Assembly (NCBI RefSeq): GCF_018598185.1
Contig: NZ_JAHESC010000018.1
Coordinates: 1-64,000, forward strand
Direction of reading: 5' to 3'
Length of the DNA: 64,000 nucleotides
DNA from: Dawidia soli
GTDB lineage: Bacteria > Bacteroidota > Bacteroidia > Cytophagales > Cyclobacteriaceae
Shown here: piece by piece, positions 1-9,614 of the stretch
Layout of the letters: every line of letters starts with the position of its first letter
How positions within the stretch are numbered: the stretch's first letter is position 1
Notes under the pieces: generated by a model
Database searches by the model: none
The model's input: the letters and a program-made list of their open reading frames with translations, nothing else
What the model was told of the DNA's origin: nothing
Program-made: the position numbers and the translations under genes

Positions 1-626
1 TCACGGAAGAACGCATTCTAATACTACACGGCGAAGCCTACTTTAATGTAGCGCACGATTCCCTACACCAATTTAGCGTACGACTGGATGATATTTTCGT
101 CACCGCGCTCGGTACAACCTTTTCGATACGGGCAAACGACGGCGAGGAAAGCATAACGATACGGGTATTACGCGGTCGTGTCTCGGTACACACGGATCAA
201 TACGAATTGGCTCAGCTTGGCGACAATGAGAAGATGACCCTTTATAGGAACGACATGCATAACCTTTACGAAGGTTACCCGGTGTGGGACTTTACGCTGC
301 CGTTCAAATGGAAAACGGAAAAGTTACCCGTGGGTGTTGACTGGAAGAGCAAGACTAAATTGGCTTTCGAAAATGCCCGGTTTAACGATATCATCAGACG
401 TGTTGAACAACATTTTGGGGTAGTTATTAACCTGAAGGATAAGAGCCTTGGAGACATTCGGGTTACCGCAACATTTAGCAACGATATCTCGCTCAATAGC
501 ATCCTGAGAGATCTGTCGCTTGTTTCATCGTGCGAGATTAACCTGGTTCAAAGCGACCCGCTGACGATCGAGTTTCAACGACAAAGAAGTTTGTCCCTAC
601 CCCGGAGGGTAAAAATTGTGCCCTAG
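1..626 (+). CDS. FecR-family anti-sigma factor, C-terminal part (5' end outside window)
   Basis: The reading frame is open from the first complete codon at base 3 to the TAG ending at 626, so the gene begins upstream of the window. The visible part carries the FecR core pattern (GEAYFNVAHD, then FSVRLDDIFVTALGTTFSI and RVLRGRVSV) followed by the Bacteroidota C-terminal STN-like extension (FENARFNDIIRRVEQHFG, then a beta-rich end). FecR proteins sit in the inner membrane, hold an ECF sigma factor and respond to a TonB-dependent transducer. The cytoplasmic and membrane parts are not visible. No SusC follows on the plus strand; the next gene is convergent ligD 18 bases away, so this is the last gene of its unit. 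An in-frame TTG at 207 is not a real start because the FecR core lies upstream of it. Confidence 0.85.
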   Translation, partial: TEERILILHGEAYFNVAHDSLHQFSVRLDDIFVTALGTTFSIRANDGEESITIRVLRGRVSVHTDQYELAQLGDNEKMTLYRNDMHNLYEGYPVWDFTLPFKWKTEKLPVGVDWKSKTKLAFENARFNDIIRRVEQHFGVVINLKDKSLGDIRVTATFSNDISLNSILRDLSLVSSCEINLVQSDPLTIEFQRQRSLSLPRRVKIVP

Positions 627-644
627 AGAGGGTATCGTAGGTCC

Positions 645-3296
645 CTATTCTTCCTTCTTCTTCAGGCACTTCGCCATGTCGATCCCCTTGCCCAACACGG
701 GCTTAAACAGGTCGCCCTTCTTGTCGAGGCGCTTAGGCAGCGTTTTCATCGTGAAGTCGCTGGGGTGCAGGCCGTGTTTTACCTCCTTCCATTCCAGCGG
801 TGTAGAGAGCGTAGCGCCGGGCACCGGGCGCATGCTGTAGACCGAGGCCAGCGTCTGACCGCGTTTGTTCTGTAAATAGTCGATGTATAGGCGCCCCTTG
901 CGTTGGTTGAGGGACCGCTCGAGGGTCGTGAACTTGGGGACCAGCTCCTGCGCGTGATGCGCCACCAGCTCGGCAAACATGCGTGCCTGGTCGTAGTCGT
1001 ACCGGGCGGCAAGCGGTACATAGATGTGCAGACCCGATGCGCCGGAGGTTTTACAATAGCCCACCGCGCCGGCTTTATCGAGCACTTCTTTAACGGCCAG
1101 TGCCGTGTCGATCACCTGGTCGAAAGTATTGTCGTCTGACGGGTCGAGGTCCAGCACGAGGTAGTCGGGGTTGTCGAGACTTTTTGTGCGCGAGCACCAT
1201 GGGTTGACTTCGATACAGCCCAGGTTGTTCATATACAACAACGTTGCTTTGTTGTTGCACAAAATGTAATCGATGTCTTTGCGGGCCGCTTCGGAATACA
1301 AGGTGATGCTGTCGACAAACGAAGGTGCATCGTCACCGGCGTCTTTGTGATAAAAACCTTTGTCTTCAATGCCGTTGGGGTTGCGCTTCAAAGACTCCGG
1401 CCGATCCTTTAAGTATGGCAGTATATATTTGCTGATACTGTTGTAGTACTCAACTACTTGTCCCTTGGTGATGCCGTCTTTCGGGAAGTACAGTTTGTTT
1501 TGATTGGTGAGCTTTACCTCGTGGCCTTCCACGCGCATCATGCGGTCGTTGGGTCCGACATCCGATTCATGGTCGTCTTCGGTGGCTTTCTTCCGGGATG
1601 TCTTTGCCGTCTTTGCGGCCCGTTTGGGTGCCGGTGTGGCGGCTTTCGCCCCTTTGCTCGTGCGGCTGGTCTTCTTGCCTTTCGTCGCCTTCCCGTCCGC
1701 CTCTTCGACGTCGAGATGATCGACTTCCTTCGGTGCTTTGTCTATACGCATGCCCATAAATACAGCTTGGCGTAATATTCCTTCGTCTGTCAGTTCCGCG
1801 AATTTTACTTCGCATACCAACCTGGGCTCGACCCAGGTAACAGGGGCGTTAAACGGTATCTTTTCTTCGAAGGGCGACGTCTTGCGTACCAGGGGCTGCA
1901 AGGTGCCGTACACCTCCTTTAACACCTTGTCGGTAAATCCCGTGCCCGTGTGGCCGATGTAGACCAGCCTGCCACGTTTGTACATGCCCAGGATCAGGGC
2001 CCCTAAATACTTCCGGCTTTTGCGTGGCGCCGTGTAGCCGGCCACGACAGCTTCCTGTGTATTCAGATTCTTGATCTTGAGCCAGTCATAGGTGCGCCGG
2101 CCGACCTGGTATACACTGTCGGCTTTCTTGGCAATGACACCTTCGACGCCCAGCTCGACAGCATGTTGAAATACCCGCTTACCATATTCTTCCACGTGGT
2201 CGGAATAACGGATCACCGGATGGTCCTTCGGCAACAGGTTGACAAGGATCTCCTTGCGCTCCGACAGCGGAAGCCCCGTCAGGCTCTTGCCCTTGTGTGA
2301 AAGAATATCGAATACATAATATATTATGGGCAGCGACGGATTTTCACCGTATTGCTGCAGCTTCTGAAAACTGGGGCGATCGTTTTCGTCGAGCACGACG
2401 ATCTCGCCGTCTAATACGGCCGGCACCTTGATCTCGTCCAGCGAGTCGAATACGTCCGGGTAAAGCGATCGGAACGACAGCCCGTTGCGTGAATACAGGC
2501 GCTTCTCCTTTTTTCCGATCTCGGCCACCGCGCGGTAGCCATCCCACTTGATCTCGAACACCCATCCCGGGTCGTCAAACGCGTCTTCGCGGGTTTGCGC
2601 CGCCATGGGCTCGATGAATTCCTTGTACTTTTCCGCCTTGCCGCTGCGCACCGACGTCAACGCCGACGGCGCGGGCTTCTTCGCTTTTTCCTTCTTTTTG
2701 TCCTTGGGCTCGTCCGGATCGTCGCGGGTCCAGGTCTTTTTGCCATGCGCCTTGACAGGCTTAACCGCGGCGATGTCATAGCCCTTCACGACATGCTCGT
2801 CGCGGTGTTTGATCAGCAGCCACGCATTCCCCTCCTCGGCATTTTTCATTCGCACCAGCGCAAACGATCCCTGCAGGTTCTTTCCCTTGAGGGTGACCTT
2901 CACATCGCCCTTCTGGAGCTGCTCCCGCAAGTGTTTTTCGTAATCGGCGCGTTTGGTGACGCCGTCGGGTGTATAGGTGCCGTGGTCCCAGATGTCGACC
3001 GTGCCGGCGCCATAATTTCCTTTGGGAATGGAGCCGTAGAACTTGCCATATTCGAGGGGGTGATCTTCGACCATCATCGCCAGCCGTTTATCGGCGGGGT
3101 CCAGCGAGGGGCCTTTCGGTATAGCCCAGCTTTTGAGCACACCGTCCAGTTCCAGCCGGAAGTCGTAATGCAGCCGGCTGGCATCGTGACGTTGAATGAC
3201 AAAGGTAAGGGGCGCGGCGCCTTGCTTCTTTTTCTCGCCCTCGGGCTCGGAGGTTTTGGTAAAGTCGCGCTTCTTTTTGTACTGCGCCAGGCTCAT
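645..3296 (-). CDS. ligD: Multifunctional NHEJ DNA ligase D (phosphoesterase-ligase-polymerase)
   Basis: An 883-aa enzyme that repairs DNA double-strand breaks together with Ku. The domain order is 3'-phosphoesterase (about 1-180), ATP-dependent ligase (about 225-530), a Lys/Ala/Thr-rich linker (about 535-600) and archaeo-eukaryotic primase-type polymerase (about 610-870), the order of the Pseudomonas enzyme. Visible catalytic residues are His37, His43, Asp45 and His79 of the phosphoesterase, the adenylation motif KWDG with Lys250, and the polymerase acids Asp716 and Asp718 (LDLDP) with Asp806. All three activities therefore look intact. The ATG overlaps the stop of ku by one base (TGATG), which implies translational coupling. 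It is the last gene of the small protein-ku-ligD unit. Its length is typical of a full three-domain LigD. Confidence 0.97.
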   Translation of the reverse strand: MSLAQYKKKRDFTKTSEPEGEKKKQGAAPLTFVIQRHDASRLHYDFRLELDGVLKSWAIPKGPSLDPADKRLAMMVEDHPLEYGKFYGSIPKGNYGAGTVDIWDHGTYTPDGVTKRADYEKHLREQLQKGDVKVTLKGKNLQGSFALVRMKNAEEGNAWLLIKHRDEHVVKGYDIAAVKPVKAHGKKTWTRDDPDEPKDKKKEKAKKPAPSALTSVRSGKAEKYKEFIEPMAAQTREDAFDDPGWVFEIKWDGYRAVAEIGKKEKRLYSRNGLSFRSLYPDVFDSLDEIKVPAVLDGEIVVLDENDRPSFQKLQQYGENPSLPIIYYVFDILSHKGKSLTGLPLSERKEILVNLLPKDHPVIRYSDHVEEYGKRVFQHAVELGVEGVIAKKADSVYQVGRRTYDWLKIKNLNTQEAVVAGYTAPRKSRKYLGALILGMYKRGRLVYIGHTGTGFTDKVLKEVYGTLQPLVRKTSPFEEKIPFNAPVTWVEPRLVCEVKFAELTDEGILRQAVFMGMRIDKAPKEVDHLDVEEADGKATKGKKTSRTSKGAKAATPAPKRAAKTAKTSRKKATEDDHESDVGPNDRMMRVEGHEVKLTNQNKLYFPKDGITKGQVVEYYNSISKYILPYLKDRPESLKRNPNGIEDKGFYHKDAGDDAPSFVDSITLYSEAARKDIDYILCNNKATLLYMNNLGCIEVNPWCSRTKSLDNPDYLVLDLDPSDDNTFDQVIDTALAVKEVLDKAGAVGYCKTSGASGLHIYVPLAARYDYDQARMFAELVAHHAQELVPKFTTLERSLNQRKGRLYIDYLQNKRGQTLASVYSMRPVPGATLSTPLEWKEVKHGLHPSDFTMKTLPKRLDKKGDLFKPVLGKGIDMAKCLKKKEE

Positions 3297-4057
3297 CAGG
3301 ATGCCTTTTTAAGACTGGCTTTAAGTTGTGACATCAGGTCGGTCGACTTGCGGTGTGTTACCTTCATCTTCGGCACGGTGGTCTTCTTACCGCTCGCCTT
3401 CGCTTTGATGATCTTCAGCAGCTCAGATGCGTAGCTGTCTTTGAACTTGTCGATGTCGAACGGGCCGGTTAACTGGTCGATCAGCGAAAGCGCCATCTTG
3501 AGCTCGGCTGGCTTGGGTTTGGAATCCGGCAGGTTCAGCTCCTCGGTGTCGCGGATCTCCTCGGCAAAACGGATGCGGTTTAAGACGATCGCTTGGCCGC
3601 GCGGTTTAAGCACGCAGAGATGTTCCTTGCTGCGCAGCACGAAGCTGCCGATGGCCGCCTTTTCGCTTTTGACCAGCGCTTCGTGCAACAGGGCATAGGC
3701 CCGCACGCCCGACTTCTCGGGCTCGAGGTAATACGGTGTTTCGTAGTAGATCGAGTCGATCTCGCTCTCGCGTACAAAATCCGTGATGTCGATGGTCTTG
3801 CTTTTCTGGGGACTGGCGCGCTCGAAGTCTTTGTCCTCGAGCACGACATATTCGCCATCCAGCTTGTAGCCCTTTACGATGTTGGCATACTCCACTTCCT
3901 TGCCGGTGTTGCCGTTGACGCGTTTGAACCGGATGTTGGCGTGGTCTTTCTTATCCAGCATATCCAGGTCGAGATCGCTGTTCTGTACAGCACTGTACAT
4001 TTTGATGGGAATGTTGACCAGGCCGAAGCCGATAGCACCTGTCCAAATCGCGCGCAT
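3296..4057 (-). CDS. ku: Ku homodimer DNA end-binding protein
   Basis: A 253-aa bacterial Ku, which forms a ring-shaped homodimer on double-strand break ends and recruits LigD. The N terminus [19 protein letters not shown] is the classic Ku start, and the segments [10 protein letters not shown] and [10 protein letters not shown] are typical of the Ku core. The C-terminal tail is short and basic, as in the compact Ku proteins that pair with LigD. The stop codon overlaps the ligD start by one base, and a 56-codon gene ends 16 bases upstream, so the three genes probably form one transcript. No frameshift or missing segment is visible. Confidence 0.97.
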   Translation of the reverse strand: MRAIWTGAIGFGLVNIPIKMYSAVQNSDLDLDMLDKKDHANIRFKRVNGNTGKEVEYANIVKGYKLDGEYVVLEDKDFERASPQKSKTIDITDFVRESEIDSIYYETPYYLEPEKSGVRAYALLHEALVKSEKAAIGSFVLRSKEHLCVLKPRGQAIVLNRIRFAEEIRDTEELNLPDSKPKPAELKMALSLIDQLTGPFDIDKFKDSYASELLKIIKAKASGKKTTVPKMKVTHRKSTDLMSQLKASLKKAS

Positions 4058-4073
4058 ACGTCGTGGGGTTGAG

Positions 4074-4244
4074 TTATTGTATTTTTATCGCCTGGGCCAA
4101 TTCCCACGACGAAAGTTTTACATAGTCGTTGCCGATCCGCAGCGTATATACCAGGCCCTTAGACTTCACTTCCCTCGGCCGTCCATATACTATACCCTCC
4201 TGGTTCTGGTAAATCACCGAATCGCCGTTCTTAATCTTTTCCAT
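4074..4244 (-). CDS. Small hypothetical protein (56 aa) leading the ku-ligD operon
   Basis: This short frame runs from an ATG at 4244 to a TAA at 4074-4076, on the same strand as ku and ending 16 bases before the ku start. The predicted protein begins [20 protein letters not shown] and ends [12 protein letters not shown]. It is hydrophilic, has no signal peptide or membrane segment, and alternates short beta-like stretches with glycines, in the manner of small SH3/Tudor/KOW-like barrels (inference from pattern only). An A-rich, weakly Shine-Dalgarno-like stretch precedes the ATG. Codon use resembles its neighbours and the operon-like spacing argues for a real gene. I do not recognise the family. 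Confidence 0.65.
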   Translation of the reverse strand: MEKIKNGDSVIYQNQEGIVYGRPREVKSKGLVYTLRIGNDYVKLSSWELAQAIKIQ

Positions 4245-4402
4245 AATCTTTTTCTATTAAAGTTGAAACCTTTATAAAAAAAGATTAAATACTGTACCAC
4301 CGGGGAATATACGAAAAAATACTACGTAATCTATCGGGTTAACAAAAAATTTATACCTTTTGGCCTACACGTTGGGGCATTCCTTAACCACTTGTCCATT
4401 CC

Positions 4403-5149
4403 TCACGCCGATACGTTTTCTGCCGGCGTCTTTTGCAACACGGTCATCAGTTCCGTTTCATTTGTCAGGTCCAGGCGCAACGGCGTGATGGATACAAAGT
4501 TGTTCTCGACCGCCCAGCGATCTGTGCCTTCGTCGGCCGGCTCCAGCGGTATGACGGTGAACCAATAGTGCTTGCGGCCGCTGGGGTCTGTGCCCGGAAC
4601 GATCTTACCGTCGTATTGCCGCACCGACTGCCGGGTCCATTTTACGCCGACAGGGTCATTGGGGAAGTTTACATTGACCAGCGAAAGATTCGGGTTTTCC
4701 AGGAGTAGCGCCAGCGCTTTCTCAACAAAAGGTTCCAGCTTGCTGAAGTCCGGTTCGGTCTTGCCCACCGGCGCGCTCAGCGCGATGCCCTTCATGCCGA
4801 GCAGCACGGCCTGCTTGGCGCCGGCGAGTGTGCCGGAGTGCCACATCGAGTTGCCCAGGTTCAGGCCCATGTTGATACCCGACAAGACCACATCGGTCTG
4901 ACCCAGGTGTGAGCCGAGGGCTACACAATCTGCAGGCGTACCGTTGACACGATAGGCTTCGAGATCACCGAAGCTGATCGGCGACTTGCGATAGAACAAC
5001 GGGCGCGACGCCGTAATGGCGTGGCCCATGGATGATTGTTCAACATCGGGTGCCACCACGCGTACTTCTCCGAAGCGTGAGGCTATTTTGGCGAGCGAGG
5101 CAATCCCGGGACTGTAGATGCCATCGTCATTGGTGATCAGTATACGCAT
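4403..5149 (-). CDS. surE: 5'/3'-nucleotidase SurE
   Basis: SurE is a metal-dependent nucleoside monophosphate phosphatase of stationary-phase survival. The 248-aa product starts MRILITNDDGIYSPG, the universal SurE opening, so I place the start at 5149; the frame stays open 22 codons further upstream but without family similarity. Metal ligands Asp8 and Asp9, the Ser39/Ser40 pair (EQSSMGHA) and Asn93 (SGINMG) are present, as is the segment GTLAGAKQAVLLG. The length is usual for the family. It is divergent from the lipid kinase gene, with 83 bases between starts, and its 3' end is separated by about 158 bases from the ku operon on the same strand. Confidence 0.95.
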   Translation of the reverse strand: MRILITNDDGIYSPGIASLAKIASRFGEVRVVAPDVEQSSMGHAITASRPLFYRKSPISFGDLEAYRVNGTPADCVALGSHLGQTDVVLSGINMGLNLGNSMWHSGTLAGAKQAVLLGMKGIALSAPVGKTEPDFSKLEPFVEKALALLLENPNLSLVNVNFPNDPVGVKWTRQSVRQYDGKIVPGTDPSGRKHYWFTVIPLEPADEGTDRWAVENNFVSITPLRLDLTNETELMTVLQKTPAENVSA

Positions 5150-5232
5150 ACCGCGGGGCCTAATAATATCGTTCCCACCCTGGCATGGGTTTATCGTATG
5201 GGATCGCAGGCACACAGGCCTACCCCTGATAC

Positions 5233-6147
5233 ATGACCTTGATGAAATTTGCCAAGTTGATCCACAACCCCACTGCGGGAGAAGCTGAAGACGTAACCGA
5301 ACACCTCGTAGAAGCCATGGAAGACGCCGGCTACAGCTGTAGCTATTCGTCTACAAAGGAAGACGGCTGGGAAAAAGTAGATACAAAGGAAACCGACTTT
5401 CTGGTGGTGGCCGGCGGCGACGGCACTATCCGGAAAACCGTACTCGCTTTTTTGGACAAACGGCTCCCCATAGGCCTCATCCCCATGGGCACCGCCAATA
5501 ACATTGCCAAGACACTCGACATTGCCGGCGAGCCGCCGGAGATCATGGCCACCTGGCGCGATCGACGCATCAAACCGTTCGATATCGGTCGCATCTACGA
5601 CCTGCCGGACGAAAAATTCTTCCTGGAAGGGATCGGCTTTGGGCTCTTTCCACGCCTCATGAAAGAAATGGACAAACAAAAGCGCAAGGGCGATTACGAC
5701 AAGAGCATTAAGACAGTGCTCGAGATCTTTCACGACATCGCGCTGAATTACAAAGCCCGGGCCTGTACGATCCAGATCGACGATGCCGAATACTCCGGGA
5801 ATTACCTGATGGCGGAGGTCATGAACACCCGTTCGATCGGACCGAACTTAAACCTGGTGCCGTTCTCAGACCCCGGCGACGGAGAGTTTGAGGTGGTGCT
5901 TATCACGGAGTCTCAACGCGAGCAATTCGCCAACTACATCCTCAGCAAGATCCTGGGCAAGGAAGAACCCGCCTTCTTTAATATCCTGAAAGCAAAGAAG
6001 CTCCGGATCGCCTGGGAGGGCGTGCACTTGCACGTAGACGATGCTTACATCAAGCTCGAAGAGGCCGCCGAGATCAAGGTAGAGCTGCAAGCAGGAGCTG
6101 TGCAGTTCCTCGTGCCGCCGCCGGTAACGGAAACGCCGGCCGCATAA
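5233..6147 (+). CDS. Diacylglycerol kinase-family lipid kinase
   Basis: A 304-aa protein of the DAGK catalytic-domain family, which phosphorylates diacylglycerol, sphingosine-like or related lipids at the inner face of the membrane. It shows the N-terminal pattern HNPTAG (11-16), the nucleotide-binding GGDGT motif (61-65) and the PMGTANNIA segment (84-92). The C-terminal half carries the second typical beta-sandwich (EVMNTRSIGPNLNLVP, DPGDGEFEVVLI). The start could be the ATG at 5233 or the one at 5242, four codons in. The substrate cannot be told from sequence. It is divergent from surE. Confidence 0.9.
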   Translation: MTLMKFAKLIHNPTAGEAEDVTEHLVEAMEDAGYSCSYSSTKEDGWEKVDTKETDFLVVAGGDGTIRKTVLAFLDKRLPIGLIPMGTANNIAKTLDIAGEPPEIMATWRDRRIKPFDIGRIYDLPDEKFFLEGIGFGLFPRLMKEMDKQKRKGDYDKSIKTVLEIFHDIALNYKARACTIQIDDAEYSGNYLMAEVMNTRSIGPNLNLVPFSDPGDGEFEVVLITESQREQFANYILSKILGKEEPAFFNILKAKKLRIAWEGVHLHVDDAYIKLEEAAEIKVELQAGAVQFLVPPPVTETPAA

Positions 6148-6365
6148 CCCACAACGGTGGGGCTTGCGGTTAAAGCCGATCCCCTCGCAAGGGTATCTCC
6201 CGCCACGCTCCCCCACATACTACGCTGCATGCAGCGGATCTTAAATATATATACTATATCACCCGCATAGAGTTTGTGTTGGCGGTCACGCATCGTTACC
6301 GGATAACTCAGGTATGCATTCTGGCGAAGTTGTTTTCGGATAACGTAATTTATACTTAATATCAT

Positions 6366-6391
6366 GCCGCCGTTTTGAAAACCAGGGCGGC
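6366..6391. terminator. Hairpin in the 281-base gap after the lipid kinase gene
   Basis: GCCGCC (6366-6371) pairs with GGCGGC (6386-6391), and GTTTT/AAAAC can pair inside the loop. A T-poor, AT-rich stretch follows, so it may end the upstream transcript, but it lies only 38 bases before the M16 start and could equally sit in that gene's leader. The remaining gap (6148-6365) contains only a small CCCAC/GTGGG hairpin just after the kinase stop. Confidence 0.3.
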
Positions 6392-6428
6392 TTAAATTAT
6401 TCTGCAAATCAAAAATTCACCAAACTTT

Positions 6429-9371
6429 ATGCTGAAACGAAGTCTTGTAGGGCTTTTGTGCCTGGTCCTTTGTATCACCTTTGAGGGCTATGGACAAAAG
6501 CAATACCAGTGGAAGGAGAAGACCGAAGATGGTTATACGTATAAGTATGTCACCAACGACCCGATGGGTGCCCGTTTTTATCAATTAAAGAACGGCCTAA
6601 CAGTTGTTTTGAGCGTCAACAAGAAAGAACCCCGCATTCAAACCCTGATCGGCATCCGCGCCGGCAGTAACAGCGACCCCGCCGACCACACCGGCCTGGC
6701 ACACTACCTCGAGCACTTGTTATTTAAAGGTACCGATAAGTTCGGAACCCTGGATTGGAATAAGGAGCGCGCCTACATCGACCGCATCGACAGCCTGTAC
6801 ACCGTGTACAATCAGACGACCGACGCCGGCAAACGCAAGCATATCTATCATATCATCGACAGCGTGTCCGGCGTTGCCGCCAAACAGGCCATTGCCAATG
6901 AATATGACAACATGATGGCGTCGCTGGGGGCACAGGGCACGAACGCGCACACGTCTGTGGAAGAGACCGTATACGAAGAGAATATCCCGTCAAACGCGTT
7001 AGACCGCTTCCTGGCGGTACAAGGCGAACGGTTTCGCTACCCGGTGTTCCGTCTCTTCCATACCGAGCTCGAAGCAGTGTATGAAGAAAAGAACCGCGGC
7101 CTCGACAACGACGGCCGCAAGATGTATGAAACGTTGTTGAGCACGCTGTTCCCGACGCACAACTACGGCCAGCAGTCGACCATCGGTACCATCGAGCATT
7201 TGAAGAACCCTTCGCTGAAAGCCATTCGCGAATTCTATAACAAGTACTATGTACCCAACAACATGGCGCTTATCATGGCCGGTGACTTCAACCCATCCTA
7301 CGTGATCAAAAAGATAGACGCGGCGTTCGCCTACATGAAGGCTGCGCCGGTAAAAGAATATGCGCCCGCGCCCGAGAAACCCATCAAGGCTCCGATCGTG
7401 AAGGAAGTGTTCGGCCCCGATGCCGAGAGTGTGAACATCGCTTTCCGCATGCCGGGGGCGCTGGATACACGCTCGTCCGTGATGCTGACGGTCATGTCCA
7501 TGGTGCTGAGCAACGGCAAGGCCGGTCTGATCGACCTGAACCTGAACAAACAGCAAAAGATCCTCGGCGCCAGCGCCGGCGTATGGTCGTTTAAAGACTA
7601 CAGCGTGTTCCTGCTGGGCGGCAAAGCCAAACAGGATCAAAGCCTGGAAGAAGTGAAAAAGCTGTTGCTCGAACAGCTCGACCTGTTGAAGAAAGGCTCG
7701 TTTGACGAATCGCTGGTAAAAGCCATCGTCAACAACGCCAAGCTGGCAGAGCTGCAAGGCCTGGAAGACAACGGCAGCCGTGCCGAATCGCTCATGGATG
7801 CGTACATCAAACATAAAGGCCTGCAATGGACGAGCGACGTGGCGTACCTCGACGAGATGGGCAAGGTGACCAAAAAACAGATCATGGATTTTGCCAACCG
7901 GTATCTAGCCGAAAACTACGTGCTGGTCTATAAACGCAAAGGCGAGGACAAGAGCATCGCAAAGGTAGACAAGCCGGCCATCACCCCCGTGGAAGTGAAC
8001 CGCGAGGCACGCTCCACATTCCTGGAAAGCATGATGAAGATCCCCGTCACACCGGTAGAGCCGCAGTGGCTGGATTACAAGAAAGACATTCAGCAAAGCA
8101 AGATCGGCCCGGCCGATGTGTTGTACGTGCAGAATAAAGAGAACGGATTGTTCCGCCTGTATTACCGCTTTGAGATGGGCAGCTGGAGCGACAAGCGACT
8201 GGGCATGGCCGCGCAATACCTGCAGTTCCTCGGCACCGACAAAGCCACCGCCGAGCAGATCAGCAAAGCTTTTTATAACATAGCCTGTAACTTTTCGGTA
8301 TCGGCATCGTCGGAAGAGACCACCATCGCGATCACCGGCTTACAGGAAAATTTTGCCGAAGCGGTAAAGCTCTTCGAGTCGCTGATCACGACGTGTAAAC
8401 CTGATGACGCAGCGCTGGCTGCGTTGAAAGACCGCTTGCGCAAGAGCCGCGCCGACAACAAGCTGAACAAAGGCGCCATCATGCGCGGCATGATCCAATA
8501 TGCTATGTACGGCGAGAAGAACCCATACAACTACCAGCTGAGCGACCAGGAATTGACGGCAATTACCGCCCGAGAGCTGACCGACCTGCTGCACGGCCTG
8601 ATGGGCTATAAGCACAGCATCCTGTATTACGGTCCCGAGCCGCTGGCGACCCTCACGCCTGCCGTGCAGAAAGCGCATGTGCTGCCGACTACCTTCCGCG
8701 AAGCCCCCGCACCGGTGAAGTTTACCAAGATCGACCAGCAGGAGAACACCATGTTGTTTACCGATTATGACATGGTGCAAGTGGAAGTAACCTGGGTGCG
8801 CAACACGATGAACTACGATCCGGCCAACACGGCCCGCATCATGCTATTCAATTCGTACTTTGGCGGTGGCATGGGCACGATTGTATTCCAGACCATCCGC
8901 GAGTCGAAGGCCCTCGCGTACTCGACGTATGCCGTATATGGTTCGCCCGATAAAAAGGACGAACGCTACACGATCCGGGCCTATGTAGGCAGCCAGGCGG
9001 ATAAGATTGGGGAGGCCATTACCAGCATGAACGAGCTGCTGGACGACATGCCCCACACGGAAAAGATCTTTACCACCGCGCGTGATGGCATAAAACAAGA
9101 CATCGAAACCGAGCGTATTAACCAGGATGGTATTATCTTTAGCTATCTGTCCGCAAAGAAGCTCGGGCTCGATATCGACTACCGCAAAGAAGTGTACCGC
9201 GCCGTGGATTCATTGAGCTATGGCGACATTGCGAAGTTCCACGACGACAACCTTCGTCACAAACCGTACACCTATTGTGTGCTGGCTTCGTCGAAGAACG
9301 TCAAGGAAGATGACTTGAAGAAGTTCGGCGCCGTGAAGAAGCTCACGCTGCCGGAAATATTCGGATACTAA
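6429..9371 (+). CDS. Secreted M16-family zinc metallopeptidase
   Basis: A 980-aa insulinase/pitrilysin-type peptidase. A signal peptide (about 1-22, ending YGQ) places it in the periplasm or outer membrane. The inverted zinc motif HYLEH is at residues 92-96, and the downstream ExxxExxR-like acidic helix (ELEAVYEEKNRG, about 215-226) supplies the third ligand. The length matches a fused two-lobe M16 protein: an active N-terminal lobe and an inactive C-terminal lobe (about 540-980) with the substrate-binding pattern TIRESKALAYSTYAVYGS. M16 enzymes degrade peptides inside a closed clamshell. It stands alone on the plus strand and is followed by terminator-like hairpins. Confidence 0.92.
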   Translation: MLKRSLVGLLCLVLCITFEGYGQKQYQWKEKTEDGYTYKYVTNDPMGARFYQLKNGLTVVLSVNKKEPRIQTLIGIRAGSNSDPADHTGLAHYLEHLLFKGTDKFGTLDWNKERAYIDRIDSLYTVYNQTTDAGKRKHIYHIIDSVSGVAAKQAIANEYDNMMASLGAQGTNAHTSVEETVYEENIPSNALDRFLAVQGERFRYPVFRLFHTELEAVYEEKNRGLDNDGRKMYETLLSTLFPTHNYGQQSTIGTIEHLKNPSLKAIREFYNKYYVPNNMALIMAGDFNPSYVIKKIDAAFAYMKAAPVKEYAPAPEKPIKAPIVKEVFGPDAESVNIAFRMPGALDTRSSVMLTVMSMVLSNGKAGLIDLNLNKQQKILGASAGVWSFKDYSVFLLGGKAKQDQSLEEVKKLLLEQLDLLKKGSFDESLVKAIVNNAKLAELQGLEDNGSRAESLMDAYIKHKGLQWTSDVAYLDEMGKVTKKQIMDFANRYLAENYVLVYKRKGEDKSIAKVDKPAITPVEVNREARSTFLESMMKIPVTPVEPQWLDYKKDIQQSKIGPADVLYVQNKENGLFRLYYRFEMGSWSDKRLGMAAQYLQFLGTDKATAEQISKAFYNIACNFSVSASSEETTIAITGLQENFAEAVKLFESLITTCKPDDAALAALKDRLRKSRADNKLNKGAIMRGMIQYAMYGEKNPYNYQLSDQELTAITARELTDLLHGLMGYKHSILYYGPEPLATLTPAVQKAHVLPTTFREAPAPVKFTKIDQQENTMLFTDYDMVQVEVTWVRNTMNYDPANTARIMLFNSYFGGGMGTIVFQTIRESKALAYSTYAVYGSPDKKDERYTIRAYVGSQADKIGEAITSMNELLDDMPHTEKIFTTARDGIKQDIETERINQDGIIFSYLSAKKLGLDIDYRKEVYRAVDSLSYGDIAKFHDDNLRHKPYTYCVLASSKNVKEDDLKKFGAVKKLTLPEIFGY

Positions 9372-9381
9372 TATTACAGGT

Positions 9382-9404
9382 TCCCCCGCGGTTTTCCCGG
9401 GGGA
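9382..9404 (+). terminator. Weak terminator-like hairpin after the M16 gene
   Basis: TCCCCCG (9382-9388) pairs perfectly with CGGGGGA (9398-9404) eleven bases after the M16 stop. There is no T tract, so it is a weak candidate compared with the hairpin at 9570. Confidence 0.35.
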
Positions 9405-9569
9405 GCTTGTACCGTTATACTTCTTGTTACTTAGCCATCCTCTCTTACGCCGCTGTAACAAGAACTGCCACTGCAGGGCCGGATACCCGCACATTTCTAA
9501 GGCGTAGATTGTGTTTCCTCATAAGTTTAGGTTAATGAATGATGAAAATCCGGTCTCTGCAACAGGCTT

Positions 9570-9601
9570 AAAAAAAGAGCGAGTACACTCGCTCTTTTTT
9601 T
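9570..9601. terminator. Strong bidirectional rho-independent terminator
   Basis: A perfect 14-bp stem, AAAAAAAGAGCGAG (9570-9583) against CTCGCTCTTTTTTT (9588-9601), with a TACA loop. It has A and T tracts on both sides and lies between the convergent M16 and thioredoxin genes, so it can end both transcripts. It is the best-supported site in the 334-base gap 9372-9705, which also holds the repeat at 9615 and no gene. Confidence 0.9.
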
Positions 9602-9614
9602 GCTTCCGCCATTG

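Noticed and set aside
2595-3434. Long open frame on the plus strand opposite ligD and ku
   Set aside because: It mirrors the codon bias of the verified minus-strand genes, has no family similarity or signal, and spans the ku-ligD junction.
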